Positions 42,355 through 50,950 of a stretch of DNA of 64,000 bases are shown one piece after another (positions within the stretch are counted from its first letter, which is position 1; the number at the start of each line of letters is the position of its first letter). Under the pieces are notes generated by a model. That model did no database searches. It worked only from the letters and a program-made list of their open reading frames with translations, and was not told the DNA's origin. This DNA comes from UMGS755 sp045590535 (GTDB lineage Bacteria > Bacillota > Clostridia > UBA1381 > UBA9506): positions 1 to 64,000 of the forward strand of contig JAZNRE010000044.1 in the NCBI GenBank assembly GCA_045590535.1. The letters are read 5' to 3'. Position numbers and translations under genes: made by a program.

Positions 42355-43701
42355 ATGAAAGATATTGCGCTGGATTATACCAAAGCATTAACATCAATTC
42401 AACCAAAAGAATTAGAGAAAATTGCTGAGCAAGTGAAAGTGGCACATGAGACCTTAAGCAACAAAACAGGTGCAGGCAGTGATTTTTTAGGTTGGGTGAA
42501 TTTACCCAAAACCTATGACAGAGAAGAATTTGCACGCATCAAGGTTGCAGCTGAAAAAATCAGAAACACGGCCGATGTTTTGATTGTGATAGGTGTTGGC
42601 GGTTCTTATTTAGGTGCAAAGGCAGCCGTTGAGATGCTTTCAAACAGCTTTTACAACCTGCAGGAAAAAACCGACAGAAAAGCGCCGCAAATTCTCTTTG
42701 CCGGCACCTCCACAAGCTCTGTATATTTGTCCGATTTATACAATTTGGTCAAGGACAAGGACATTTGTCTGAATGTGGTTTCAAAATCCGGCACCACATT
42801 AGAGCCTGCCATTGCCTTTCGTGTGTTTAAAGAGTTAATGGAAGAAAAGTATGGCAAAACAGGAGCAAAAGAGCGCATTTTTGTGACGACTGACAAAGAA
42901 CGGGGCGCCTTAAAAAAATTGTCGGATGAAGAAGGTTATGAAACCTTTACCATTGCCGATGATATTGGCGGACGCTATTCGGTTTTAAGCGCCGTGGGTC
43001 TTCTCCCCATTGCCGTTTGTGGTGCTGATTTAGATGAAATTATGCGTGGAGCAGAGGATGGCTTTCACGATTATGCAGATAGTGCACTTTCAAACAATAT
43101 ATGTTACCAATATGCAGCGGTGCGCAACCTTTTATATCAAAAAGGTAAGACCATTGAGATAATGGTGAACTATGAACCCAAGCTTCACTTTTTTGCCCAG
43201 TGGTGGAAGCAGCTTTATGGTGAAAGTGAAGGCAAAGACCATAAAGGAATTTTCCCGGTTCTTGCGGATTATTCAACCGAGCTACACTCTGTGGGTCAGT
43301 ATATTCAAGATGGCTTGCGGAATTTGTTTGAAACGGTTTTACATGTTGAAAATGTTGATGAAGATGTGATTATCAAGGAAGATGCAGATAACATTGACGG
43401 CCTAAATTTCTTGGCCGGCAAAAGCCTTTCTTATGTGAATGAAAGGGCGTTTCAGGGCGCCACTTTGGCTCATCTTGACGGTGGCGTGCCTAACATTATC
43501 ATCAACATTCCCAAATTAAACGAATATTATTTTGGCAAGTTGGTTTATTTCTTTGAAAAAGCCTGTGGCATCAGTGGCTATTTGTTGGGCGTTAACCCCT
43601 TTGACCAACCGGGTGTTGAGGCCTATAAAAGAAACATGTATGCACTGTTGGGGAAACCGGGCTATGAAAGTGAAAAAGAGAAGCTTAAAGCAAGATTTTA
43701 A
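42355..43701 (+). CDS. pgi: Glucose-6-phosphate isomerase
   Basis: Interconverts glucose-6-P and fructose-6-P. It has 'VIGVGGSYLGAKAAVEML', 'VVSKSGTTLEPAIAFRVF', 'GGRYSVLSAVGLLP' and the C-terminal 'GVNPFDQPGVEAYKRNMYALLGKPG'. 448 aa, the short bacterial/Bacillus form. AGGAGG lies just before ATG 42355, eight bases after pyrD, so it may be read from the pyrK promoter. Confidence 0.96.
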   Translation: MKDIALDYTKALTSIQPKELEKIAEQVKVAHETLSNKTGAGSDFLGWVNLPKTYDREEFARIKVAAEKIRNTADVLIVIGVGGSYLGAKAAVEMLSNSFYNLQEKTDRKAPQILFAGTSTSSVYLSDLYNLVKDKDICLNVVSKSGTTLEPAIAFRVFKELMEEKYGKTGAKERIFVTTDKERGALKKLSDEEGYETFTIADDIGGRYSVLSAVGLLPIAVCGADLDEIMRGAEDGFHDYADSALSNNICYQYAAVRNLLYQKGKTIEIMVNYEPKLHFFAQWWKQLYGESEGKDHKGIFPVLADYSTELHSVGQYIQDGLRNLFETVLHVENVDEDVIIKEDADNIDGLNFLAGKSLSYVNERAFQGATLAHLDGGVPNIIINIPKLNEYYFGKLVYFFEKACGISGYLLGVNPFDQPGVEAYKRNMYALLGKPGYESEKEKLKARF

Positions 43702-43739
43702 CACAGACAATCGAAGAAGTGACCATAAAGGAGGAAACC

Positions 43740-45242
43740 ATGAACTATACAAGCACAAGGAACAAAACCTTATCCGTAACATCGGCACAAGCAATCAAAA
43801 CAGGTCTTGCACCGGATGGCGGATTGTTTGTTCCGCAGGAAATTCCGCAAATGACTTTAGAAGAGATTGGCGCAATGGCGTCTATGAGCTATACAGACAG
43901 AGCTGTTAAAGTGTTAGAACAATTCTTAACCGATTTTACCGGTGCCGAACTGTCCGAATGTGCTCACAACGCTTATAATAAAATTAAATTTGAAACCGAT
44001 GAAATTGCTCCTTTATATAAACTGAAGGATGACACCTATTTTCTGGAGCTGTGGCATGGTCCCACTTGTGCCTTTAAAGACATGGCACTGCAAATTTTGC
44101 CCCACCTTTTGAAAAAGTCGGTTTTAAAGACCGGTGAAACAAAAGAGGTTGTCATTTTGGTTGCTACCTCCGGTGATACCGGCAAGGCGGCTTTAGAGGG
44201 CTTTAAAGATGTGGAAGGAACCCGCATCATTGTTTTCTATCCTGAAAATGGTGTTTCCAGTATTCAGAAACGGCAAATGATTACCCAGGAGGGTAACAAT
44301 GTTGATGTTGCAGCCGTTATGGGTAACTTTGATGATGCCCAAAGCGGTGTTAAACAGATTTTTAATGACAAAGACTATGCCCAGGTGTTAGAACGGAATA
44401 ATTTCATGCTGTCAAGCGCCAATTCCATTAACTGGGGACGCTTAGTGCCGCAGATTGTGTATTATTTCTCTGCCTATTGTAATCTGTATAAAAACGATGA
44501 AATCAAGCTGGGTGACCCGGTGAATTTTGTTGTGCCCACCGGTAATTTCGGTAACATTTTAGCCGCTTATTATGCAAAGGAGATGGGCCTGCCCATTCAC
44601 AAGCTGATTTGCGCTTCAAACGAAAATAATGTTTTAACCGATTTTATCCGCAACGGTGTTTATGATAAAAACCGTCCTTTTAAAACCACCAGCTCACCTT
44701 CTATGGATATTTTAATTTCCAGCAACTTAGAGCGATTTTTATATCAGGCAACAGGCTGCGACGATATGCGCGTTGGCGCCTGGATGAAAGAGCTTGCCGA
44801 AACAGGACGCTATGAAGTGCCCGATGTAACCAAGGCAAAAATTAAAGAGATTTTCTATGGCGGTTTTTGCGACGATGCCGAAACCCTGGCCACCATTTCA
44901 GCGGTCAGCAAAGAAACCGGCTATGTAATGGATACACACACTGCCGTGGCAAAATGTGTTTACCAGCAATATAAAGAAGAGACCGGCGACGAAACAAAAA
45001 CCGTTATTGTTTCCACAGCCAGCCCCTTTAAGTTTACCGACAATGTGTTGACAGCTATTGCAGGAGAAGAAGCAGCAGAGGGTCTTGACGATTTTGAACT
45101 GTTAGACGCCCTGGCTGAAAAAGCTGGCTTAACCATTCCTGCCTCTTTGGCCGGACTCACCAACAAGCCTGTTATCTTCAGCACCACTTGTGATAAAACA
45201 GAAATGTATGATGTGGTTAGCCACATGCTGAATTTGTCATAA
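43740..45242 (+). CDS. thrC: Threonine synthase
   Basis: PLP enzyme converting O-phosphohomoserine to threonine. N-terminal 'LAPDGGLFVPQEIP', the PLP-lysine in 'WHGPTCAFKDMALQ', phosphate loop 'ATSGDTGKAAL', and 'VPTGNFGNILAAYYAKEMG'. 500 aa, the long form. ATG 43740 is chosen because AAGGAGG is seven bases away; an ATG seven codons earlier lacks a site. It follows pgi by 38 bases. No other threonine gene is near. Confidence 0.95.
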   Translation: MNYTSTRNKTLSVTSAQAIKTGLAPDGGLFVPQEIPQMTLEEIGAMASMSYTDRAVKVLEQFLTDFTGAELSECAHNAYNKIKFETDEIAPLYKLKDDTYFLELWHGPTCAFKDMALQILPHLLKKSVLKTGETKEVVILVATSGDTGKAALEGFKDVEGTRIIVFYPENGVSSIQKRQMITQEGNNVDVAAVMGNFDDAQSGVKQIFNDKDYAQVLERNNFMLSSANSINWGRLVPQIVYYFSAYCNLYKNDEIKLGDPVNFVVPTGNFGNILAAYYAKEMGLPIHKLICASNENNVLTDFIRNGVYDKNRPFKTTSSPSMDILISSNLERFLYQATGCDDMRVGAWMKELAETGRYEVPDVTKAKIKEIFYGGFCDDAETLATISAVSKETGYVMDTHTAVAKCVYQQYKEETGDETKTVIVSTASPFKFTDNVLTAIAGEEAAEGLDDFELLDALAEKAGLTIPASLAGLTNKPVIFSTTCDKTEMYDVVSHMLNLS

Positions 45243-45264
45243 GCAGAGAAAGTAGGGAAATGCT

Positions 45265-46239
45265 ATGGGAACAAGTTGGATTCAAGCAGTGGTTTACACC
45301 ACAGAGGCAGGCATAGAGCCTGTCAGCGGTCGGCTGTATCAATTGGGCATTAACGGCCTTGAGATTGAAGACGAAGCTGACTTTAAGGCCTTTTTAGAAG
45401 AGAACAAGTCTGCCTGGGATTATGTTGACGAAGCGTTAATGCAAGAAAAATCAGGCGAGACAAACATTAAGTTCTATGTAACGGCCGATAGTGCCGGACG
45501 GGAAATTTTAGGCGAAGCAGAAAGAACCCTCAAAGAGCTACACACCATGGACACAGAGGGTGCCTTTGGCAGCCTGCATGTTGCCGTTAATTCTGTTGAT
45601 GAAGAGGATTGGGCCAATAACTGGAAGCAATATTTTAAGCCTCTCACCGTTGGTGAGCGCATTTTGATTCTGCCGGAATGGGAAACACTCACAGAGCAAA
45701 CAGACCGCACGGTGTTTGTCATTAACCCCGGCATGAGTTTTGGCACAGGCTCTCACCACACCACAAGACTTTGCCTGGAAAGACTTGAAAAATATATAAA
45801 GCCCGGCATGGAGATTTTGGATTTAGGTTGTGGCAGCGGCATCTTGTCGTTGGTTGCGTTGCTTTTGGGTGCTAAATCGGCCACGGCTGTTGATATTGAC
45901 CCCAACGCCGCCCGCATTGCCAGAGAGAACGCCCACCGCAACGGCATAGGTGATGAAAACTATCGCATTTTTGCCGGCAATGTGTTGGAAGATGAGGCTT
46001 TGGTGAAAGCCATTTCAGACCGGAAATATGATATTATTTTAGCGAATATTGTGGCAGATGTTATCATTGCACTCTCGCCGGCCATTGCTCCTTTACTGAA
46101 AGAGAGTGGGGTGTATATCACCTCGGGCATTATTACCGACCGTGGTGATGAGGTGCTTGCCGCATATGAAAAACAACCCCTCACGATTTCCCATCAAAGC
46201 CAAAGTGGCGATTGGCTGGCTTTTGACTATACAAAATAG
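45265..46239 (+). CDS. prmA: Ribosomal protein L11 methyltransferase
   Basis: Trimethylates ribosomal protein L11. An N-terminal substrate-recognition domain (residues 1-70), then a SAM domain: 'NPGMSFGTGSHHTTRLCLE', 'ILDLGCGSGILSLVALLLGA', 'AVDIDPNAARIARENA' and 'DIILANIVADVI'. 324 aa. In many Clostridia prmA follows dnaJ; here it is about 40 kb away next to thrC. AGTAGGG precedes ATG 45265. Confidence 0.94.
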   Translation: MGTSWIQAVVYTTEAGIEPVSGRLYQLGINGLEIEDEADFKAFLEENKSAWDYVDEALMQEKSGETNIKFYVTADSAGREILGEAERTLKELHTMDTEGAFGSLHVAVNSVDEEDWANNWKQYFKPLTVGERILILPEWETLTEQTDRTVFVINPGMSFGTGSHHTTRLCLERLEKYIKPGMEILDLGCGSGILSLVALLLGAKSATAVDIDPNAARIARENAHRNGIGDENYRIFAGNVLEDEALVKAISDRKYDIILANIVADVIIALSPAIAPLLKESGVYITSGIITDRGDEVLAAYEKQPLTISHQSQSGDWLAFDYTK

Positions 46240-46330
46240 TCGAAGATAGTCCGGCGGATTGCAGACAATACAGATTTTTATGCAATGACACAACAACCAT
46301 AAACAGAGAAATTAAAATAGAGCAAAAAGC

Positions 46331-46359
46331 TTGCGTTTTATGGCGTTCTCTGTTATAAT
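46331..46359 (+). promoter_or_regulatory. Promoter of tRNA-Val
   Basis: TTGCGT (46331-46336), 17 bases, TATAAT (46354-46359) with TG one base before it (extended -10). Confidence 0.8.
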
Positions 46360-46413
46360 ATTTTTGTTGATTACATAAAGTGAATAGTGGTCTTATTGTG
46401 TAGTTGCATTTAA

Positions 46414-46490
<77 letters not shown>

Positions 46491-46491
46491 G

Positions 46492-46523
46492 TTCGGAATA
46501 AGCAATGCTTATTCCGAATTTTT
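46492..46523 (+). terminator. Terminator after tRNA-Val
   Basis: A 12-base-pair perfect stem (TTCGGAATAAGC / GCTTATTCCGAA) directly after the CCA end, then TTTTT. Confidence 0.95.
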
Positions 46524-46575
46524 GTATCTTTTTATGTAAATGTTTAAGCCGAGAGTGTCAGAAAGGAAGAGGCAT

Positions 46576-47424
46576 ATGAAAACAGGACTGGTTATGGAAG
46601 GCGGCGCTATGCGTGGCATGTTTACGGCCGGCGTAACCGATGTTTTAATGGAACACGGCATTGAATTTGATGGGGCTGTGGGCACCTCTGCCGGTGCGGC
46701 CTTTGGATGTAATTATAAATCCCGACAGATTGGCAGAACCATTCGCTATAATAAAAAATATTGCCGTGATAAGCGGTTTGTCAGTCTTTCATCCTGGCTT
46801 AAAACGGGAGACCTTTATGGCGTGGAGTTCAGTTATCACGAAATTCCTAACCGTTTGGACCCCTTTGACCGGGAAACATTTTCGACTTCGCCTATGGAGT
46901 TTTATGTTGTGTGCACCAATATGGAAACAGGTGAAGCGGTTTATCACAGCTGCACAACCGGTGAACAGGAGGACATTGAATGGATGCGTGCTTCTGCATC
47001 CATGCCCTTGGCAGCAAGAACTGTTGTCATTGGGGACAGAAAGTTATCCGACGGCGGTGCGGCCGATTCCATAGCCCTTAAATTTATGGAGGAAAAGGGC
47101 TATGAACGGAATGTGGTCATTTTAACACAACCAGCGGGATTTATGAAAAAACCCAACCGACTCATGCCTCTTTTAAAATTGGTGTATAGACGCTATCCAA
47201 ATTTTTTAAAGTCCCTCGCAACTCGACACATTCGTTATAACGATACCCTTTCTTACATAGAACAGCAGGAAAAAGCGGGAAAGGCATTTGTGATTCGTCC
47301 GCCAGAGGCCCTGGGGGTGGGCGCAGCAGAAAAAAATCCTGATGAACTGGAAAGAGTATATCAAATCGGCAGAAAAACCGCCGCAGAGTGTTTGGAAAAG
47401 CTGCACCAATGGTTTTTAAAATAA
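46576..47424 (+). CDS. Patatin-like phospholipase
   Basis: Patatin-type acyl hydrolase (RssA/YlbK group). Oxyanion loop 'MEGGAMRGMFTAGV', nucleophile Ser in 'GAVGTSAGAAFG', catalytic Asp in 'KLSDGGAADSIAL'. 282 aa, no signal peptide, so cytosolic. ATG 46576 is used because AAAGGAAGAGG is next to it. It stands alone between two terminators, next to the repressor island. The substrate (phospholipid or other ester) is not shown by sequence. Confidence 0.9.
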   Translation: MKTGLVMEGGAMRGMFTAGVTDVLMEHGIEFDGAVGTSAGAAFGCNYKSRQIGRTIRYNKKYCRDKRFVSLSSWLKTGDLYGVEFSYHEIPNRLDPFDRETFSTSPMEFYVVCTNMETGEAVYHSCTTGEQEDIEWMRASASMPLAARTVVIGDRKLSDGGAADSIALKFMEEKGYERNVVILTQPAGFMKKPNRLMPLLKLVYRRYPNFLKSLATRHIRYNDTLSYIEQQEKAGKAFVIRPPEALGVGAAEKNPDELERVYQIGRKTAAECLEKLHQWFLK

Positions 47425-47444
47425 TTAAATTTGTTTTATGTTTT

Positions 47445-47489
47445 GGCATAATAAAAAGGACTTTTTTTCAAAAGTCCTTTTGTTATGCC
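47445..47489. terminator. Long bidirectional terminator at the left edge of the repressor island
   Basis: GGCATAA...AAAAGGACTTTT pairs with AAAAGTCCTTTT...TTATGCC, about 20 base pairs with a T/A-rich stem. It separates the patatin gene from the convergent repressor gene. Confidence 0.85.
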
Positions 47490-47499
47490 TTTAATTATA

Positions 47500-48135
47500 T
47501 TACCATTGGCGACGGCTTTCCATCACCCGTCCGATAATCTGCACACGATCCGCTTCGTTTTCTTCTAAACGAAGTACGGGGTAATAGGGATTAAAAGCGT
47601 GGAGCTCAACGGTCTCCCCGTGGTAGTATTCACGAATAATAAAGGTTTGCCCATCTAAAAGAAAAACGCCCAACTGCCCGTTTGTTAAGGTGTTTTGCTC
47701 TTTAACCAAAATCTGGTCGTTATCCAAAAGGTGAGGAGCCATAGAATCACCGGAGACCAGCAAATAAAAATAATGACCGTGACGGTAGCGCCCGTCAGCC
47801 AGTTCATAGTAAATGATGTTTTCTCTGTCAAAAAGGTGGTCGGCTGTGCGAATATGCTTGAGGACAGGCAAAAAGCAGGCGTCTTCTGTGGAACAGATGC
47901 GACTGATGGTGTTTCCTTCTTCAGTACCGGCATATCCCATCAAATAATCAGGGGAGGTTTGCAAAATTTGTGCCAGCTTTTCTACGATAGGGAGCTTAAT
48001 GCGATTGGTTTCACCGTTTTCCCAACGCATAACGCTGGAACGGTTAACATCCAGTTTATCAGCCACATACTGCAGGGAAAGACCAATTTCCTCTCTTCTT
48101 TTTTTTATGCGTTCTCCAATTCGAAGCTGATCCAT
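47500..48135 (-). CDS. LexA/CI-type repressor: XRE DNA-binding domain plus S24 domain
   Basis: 211 residues. N-terminal helix-turn-helix (5-60, 'LSLQYVADKLDVNRSSVMRWE'), then an S24 peptidase-like domain (about 105-205). The nucleophile Ser is present in 'VSGDSMAPHLL', but the residue 37 positions later, where E. coli LexA has its catalytic Lys (Ser119, Lys156), is Arg ('FIIREYY'). Self-cleavage may therefore be impaired. AAGGAGG precedes ATG 48135. Divergent from a Cro-like gene across a spacer with matching palindromes, a phage-like switch layout. Confidence 0.92.
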   Translation of the reverse strand: MDQLRIGERIKKRREEIGLSLQYVADKLDVNRSSVMRWENGETNRIKLPIVEKLAQILQTSPDYLMGYAGTEEGNTISRICSTEDACFLPVLKHIRTADHLFDRENIIYYELADGRYRHGHYFYLLVSGDSMAPHLLDNDQILVKEQNTLTNGQLGVFLLDGQTFIIREYYHGETVELHAFNPYYPVLRLEENEADRVQIIGRVMESRRQW

Positions 48136-48189
48136 AAAATAGCCTCCTTTATTGTATTTATATTGAATTATGTTTTCCGTTTTGTCATT

Positions 48190-48218
48190 ATTCTATCATA
48201 CATTTTTGCGAAATGCAA
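48190..48218 (-). promoter_or_regulatory. Promoter of the S24 repressor gene
   Basis: Minus strand TTGCAT (48213-48218), 17 bases, TAGAAT (48190-48195). The -35 lies inside the palindromic operator at 48205-48219, which suggests autoregulation. Confidence 0.7.
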
Positions 48219-48219
48219 C
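48205..48219. promoter_or_regulatory. Island operator O1
   Basis: TTTGC-N5-GCAAC palindrome overlapping the repressor's -35. A half-site GTTGC follows at 48246-48250. Confidence 0.6.
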
Positions 48220-48270
48220 AATTTTTATTAAAAGTTATTAAAAATGTTGCGAAAAGTGTCATTTAAACTA

Positions 48271-48299
48271 TTGACAAATTGGAATTGTTGTGATAATAT
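48271..48299 (+). promoter_or_regulatory. Promoter of the Cro-like gene
   Basis: TTGACA (48271-48276), 17 bases, TAATAT (48294-48299). Operator O2 lies at the expected transcription start. Confidence 0.7.
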
Positions 48300-48306
48300 T
48301 TTGATA

Positions 48307-48321
48307 GTTGCAAAATGCAAC
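48307..48321. promoter_or_regulatory. Island operator O2
   Basis: GTTGC-AAAAT-GCAAC, perfect five-base arms, starting about eight bases after the -10 of the Cro-like gene. Confidence 0.65.
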
Positions 48322-48343
48322 AAGATTTTTAGGAGGGTTCAGT

Positions 48344-48556
48344 ATGGTGAATACAAACAAATTAAAAGGAAAAATAGTGGAGCAGGGTCTAACCTTTCAC
48401 AGATTGTCACAGATGATTGGTGTTTCACCTAGCACATTAGGTCGAAAAATAAGGAATTTGTCCGATATGACTCTGGAAGAGGTGGAAATGATAAGAGAAA
48501 TTTTAAATATTCCGCCAAGTCGCATTATGGAATATTTCTTTATGGAACACAGTTGA
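48344..48556 (+). CDS. Small Cro-like helix-turn-helix protein
   Basis: 70 residues with one helix-turn-helix ('LTFHRLSQMIGVSPSTLGRK') and a short C-terminal helix with 'EILNIPPSRIMEYFF'. The DNA-binding fold with no effector domain, and its place divergent to the S24 repressor, suggest a Cro-type partner that may compete for the same operators. ATG 48344 has AGGAGGG upstream; longer readings of this frame lack a site. Confidence 0.85.
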   Translation: MVNTNKLKGKIVEQGLTFHRLSQMIGVSPSTLGRKIRNLSDMTLEEVEMIREILNIPPSRIMEYFFMEHS

Positions 48557-48597
48557 GTGACATTTGTTTCAATTTGTCGATTTTTTGTGTCAATGAT

Positions 48598-48612
48598 GTT
48601 GCGATACGCAAC
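48598..48612. promoter_or_regulatory. Island operator O3
   Basis: GTTGC-GATAC-GCAAC, perfect arms, 130 bases before the four-Cys gene in the gap after the Cro-like gene. It implies control of the downstream pair. Confidence 0.6.
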
Positions 48613-48741
48613 TTTTGTGTGACGGTGAAAGACATGAATCTACTAAATGATAGAAATATTGACAAATTCTTTGGCGAGAGCGAAAGAGTTGTCCGGTGGG
48701 AACATCATCATGATATTATGCAATATAGGAGGAATCGCAGT

Positions 48742-48915
48742 ATGGGAATTCGAAAAGATTGTTTTGCCTATCGAATCGGTCGTTGTAACATTATGACGGA
48801 AATGATTTGTCGGCGGGAAAACTGTTCTTTTTTTAAAACAAAAGAAGAGATGGAACGGGATAGAGAAAAATATGGTTTTGTTAAAGACTATAAGCCAAAG
48901 GGAGAACAAATATGA
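48742..48915 (+). CDS. Four-cysteine mini-protein of unknown function
   Basis: 57 residues, basic, with cysteines at positions 7, 15, 23 and 28 ('DCFAYRIGRC', 'ICRRENCSFFKT'), spaced like a metal-binding knuckle. Similar short proteins occur near prophage-type genes in Clostridia (from memory, not checked). ATG 48742 is nine bases after AGGAGG. The frame is open further upstream but without a ribosome site. The stop overlaps the next start (ATGA), so the two are coupled. Confidence 0.75.
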   Translation: MGIRKDCFAYRIGRCNIMTEMICRRENCSFFKTKEEMERDREKYGFVKDYKPKGEQI

Positions 48916-49298
48916 GACACTATTTACCAAGAAGAAAAAATCCCGATTACATGCCTCATAATGTTTACATGCAAATGCTTTATTTAATCCGGGATTATTA
49001 TGAGGGCGGTGAGGCTGAAACAAGGGGGCGCAAAGAGCAACATCAATTTGTGGAACACATCGCCAAAAGGATGCAAAAGGCTTACCATGAGCGTAATGAT
49101 GCCTTTGACAATTTAAGTCCATTGCATGCTTTTTTTGATTATCCATATTTTTCCGTTATGTTCTCACAGTCGTGGCGTGAATTAGGCGCATCCAAGCGAA
49201 GCTGGAAACTGTATCGATGCCGCTTTGCAAGACAGGTTGCCGAAAAAATGGATCTGCTGCCGATTGCAAATGCCAAGAATGAAGAATGCTGCCTGTGA
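48912..49298 (+). CDS. Island protein of unknown function
   Basis: 128 residues, not recognised. Mostly helical and basic, with 'PHNVYMQMLYLIRDYYEGG' near the start and Arg/Lys-rich helices after. No membrane segment. The start overlaps the four-Cys gene stop by four bases. A 'VYMQxLYLIRDY' helix of this sort occurs in small phage-associated proteins of Firmicutes (recollection only). Ends just before the terminator at 49313. Confidence 0.75.
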   Translation: MRHYLPRRKNPDYMPHNVYMQMLYLIRDYYEGGEAETRGRKEQHQFVEHIAKRMQKAYHERNDAFDNLSPLHAFFDYPYFSVMFSQSWRELGASKRSWKLYRCRFARQVAEKMDLLPIANAKNEECCL

Positions 49299-49312
49299 AA
49301 TCGGTTTAAAAG

Positions 49313-49346
49313 AGCCAGAGCAAATGCTCTGGCTTGTTCTTTCTGC
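49313..49346 (+). terminator. Terminator closing the repressor island
   Basis: Stem AGCCAGAGC / GCTCTGGCT with loop AAAT, followed by a T-rich tail. Confidence 0.85.
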
Positions 49347-49383
49347 CTTTTTCTCTTCATATAGTGTTACAGAGGTGGATGGC

Positions 49384-50886
49384 GTGAAAAGAGCAAAACG
49401 ATTTTTTGTTAATGCATTTATTATGTCTTGCACCACGGTGTTTTTGCGTGGGGCAGGGGTTATGTATAATGTGTATATCACCAATCGCATTGGTGCCGAG
49501 GGCATTGGGTTGTTTGGGCTAATTATGTCGGTTTATATGCTGGCCACAACAGTGGCATCGTCTGGGGCAGAACTTGCAACCACAAGACTGATAACCGAAG
49601 AAAAGACCCTTGGGTGTGACAGAGGTGCCCGGCGTGCGATGGTTGTTTGCCAGCTTTACACTTTGTTTTTTGGCTTGCTGGCCGCCGGTTTGCTCATCAG
49701 CGTTGCTCCCTTTGCAGGGCGTTATTGGTTGGGCGATGAAAGAACCATAAGGCCATTATATTTATTATCGGTCAGCCTGCCTTTTCTGGCCCAATCTTCT
49801 GCTTTAAATGGTTATTTCATGGCGGTGAGGCGTGTGGCCAAAAGTGCATCGGCACATGTATTTGAATTGGTCGTTAAGGTGGTTGTTACCACTTTTGCCT
49901 TAAAGCAATATGCAGATAAAGGCATGGAATACGCCTGCATGGCGGTGGTTGGCGGTGGCAGTGTGGCTGAAATTTGTTCCTTTTTTTATTTATACACTTT
50001 GTATAGCTTTGAAAAAAGGCGAAAGGCAAACAAAAGAGAGCAGGAAAAACAATACACCCGGCGTCTATTGTATATGTCGCTACCGTTGGCCATCAGCTCT
50101 TATCTGCGGTCTGGTCTTCTGACGCTGGAGCACCTACTGGTGCCAAGAGGACTCAAAAAATATGGCGCTTCCGCCGCAAGCTCTTTGGCTCAATATGGCG
50201 TTGTGCATGGCATGGTTATGCCCATTTTGCTTTTCCCTTCGGCTGTTTTGGGAGCGTTTTCCGGTTTGCTGATTCCGGAACTAACCGAATTTCAAAAATG
50301 CAAAAACGAAAGGCAGATTTGTCGCATTGCCACAAAAGCCTTAAGGACCACGCTGTTTTTTTCAATGGGTGCTGCCGGTGTGTTCTTGTTTTTTGCCGAG
50401 GAAATCGGCATGGCCATTTATCGAAGCGGGGATGCGGGCTTGTTCATACGGTTTTTAGCACCGCTTGTTTTGGTTATGTACACAGACCATGTGGTGGACT
50501 CTATGCTCAAAGGGCTAAATCAACAGGTTTATTCCATGCGCTATAACATTATCGACTCGGCGGTAAGTGTTGTTTTGATTTACACATTCCTTCCCCGTTT
50601 TGGCGTGAACGGATACATAGCGGTTATTTTTATAACCGAGCTATTAAACGGTTTTTTAAGCCTCAACCGATTAATGAAGGTAACAGAACTTAAAATTGGT
50701 CTTATCCGGGATGTTTTGTTGCCCTGCGGTGCCATTTTCATAGCGGCGAATTTAATGCGGTTTGGCTCAATTGCTGTTTTTGGTGCGGTGAGCCACCAAA
50801 GGCTTGCTGTTTTGGCCAGCGTTATGTGCACGGCTTCTATTTATGTTGGACTGTTATATTGTTTTGGGTGTTTAAAAAAAGAATAA
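49384..50886 (+). CDS. MATE/MOP-superfamily flippase (SpoVB/Wzx-like)
   Basis: 500-residue integral membrane protein with about 12-14 helices. It begins 'RFFVNAFIMSCTTVFLRGAGV' and has 'YVTNRIGAEGIGLFGL'-type loop 1 (here YITNRIGAEGIGLFGL), a signature of the SpoVB/polysaccharide-flippase branch. SpoVB acts in spore cortex formation and MurJ-like members flip lipid II; which applies is unknown. GTG 49384 has GAGGTGG five bases upstream. Next to spoIVF-like genes, which favours a sporulation role. Confidence 0.88.
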   Translation: MKRAKRFFVNAFIMSCTTVFLRGAGVMYNVYITNRIGAEGIGLFGLIMSVYMLATTVASSGAELATTRLITEEKTLGCDRGARRAMVVCQLYTLFFGLLAAGLLISVAPFAGRYWLGDERTIRPLYLLSVSLPFLAQSSALNGYFMAVRRVAKSASAHVFELVVKVVVTTFALKQYADKGMEYACMAVVGGGSVAEICSFFYLYTLYSFEKRRKANKREQEKQYTRRLLYMSLPLAISSYLRSGLLTLEHLLVPRGLKKYGASAASSLAQYGVVHGMVMPILLFPSAVLGAFSGLLIPELTEFQKCKNERQICRIATKALRTTLFFSMGAAGVFLFFAEEIGMAIYRSGDAGLFIRFLAPLVLVMYTDHVVDSMLKGLNQQVYSMRYNIIDSAVSVVLIYTFLPRFGVNGYIAVIFITELLNGFLSLNRLMKVTELKIGLIRDVLLPCGAIFIAANLMRFGSIAVFGAVSHQRLAVLASVMCTASIYVGLLYCFGCLKKE

Positions 50887-50911
50887 TCTTTGTTTGAAAT
50901 TTTTTACAAAA

Positions 50912-50950
50912 AACGCCCCCTGCATATTCATCAGGGGGCGTTACAATTTT
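50912..50950. terminator. Bidirectional terminator
   Basis: Stem AACGCCCCCTG / CAGGGGGCGTT (50912-50942) with a nine-base loop. A and T runs on both sides serve the flippase gene and the convergent M50 gene. Confidence 0.92.

Noticed and set aside
48244..48432. 62-codon frame overlapping the Cro-like gene
   Set aside because: Begins inside the operator/promoter region and is out of frame with the well-signalled 48344 gene.
47445..49346. Complete prophage or integrative element
   Set aside because: Only a repressor pair and two small genes are present. No integrase, replication, packaging or structural gene and no flanking direct repeat was found.
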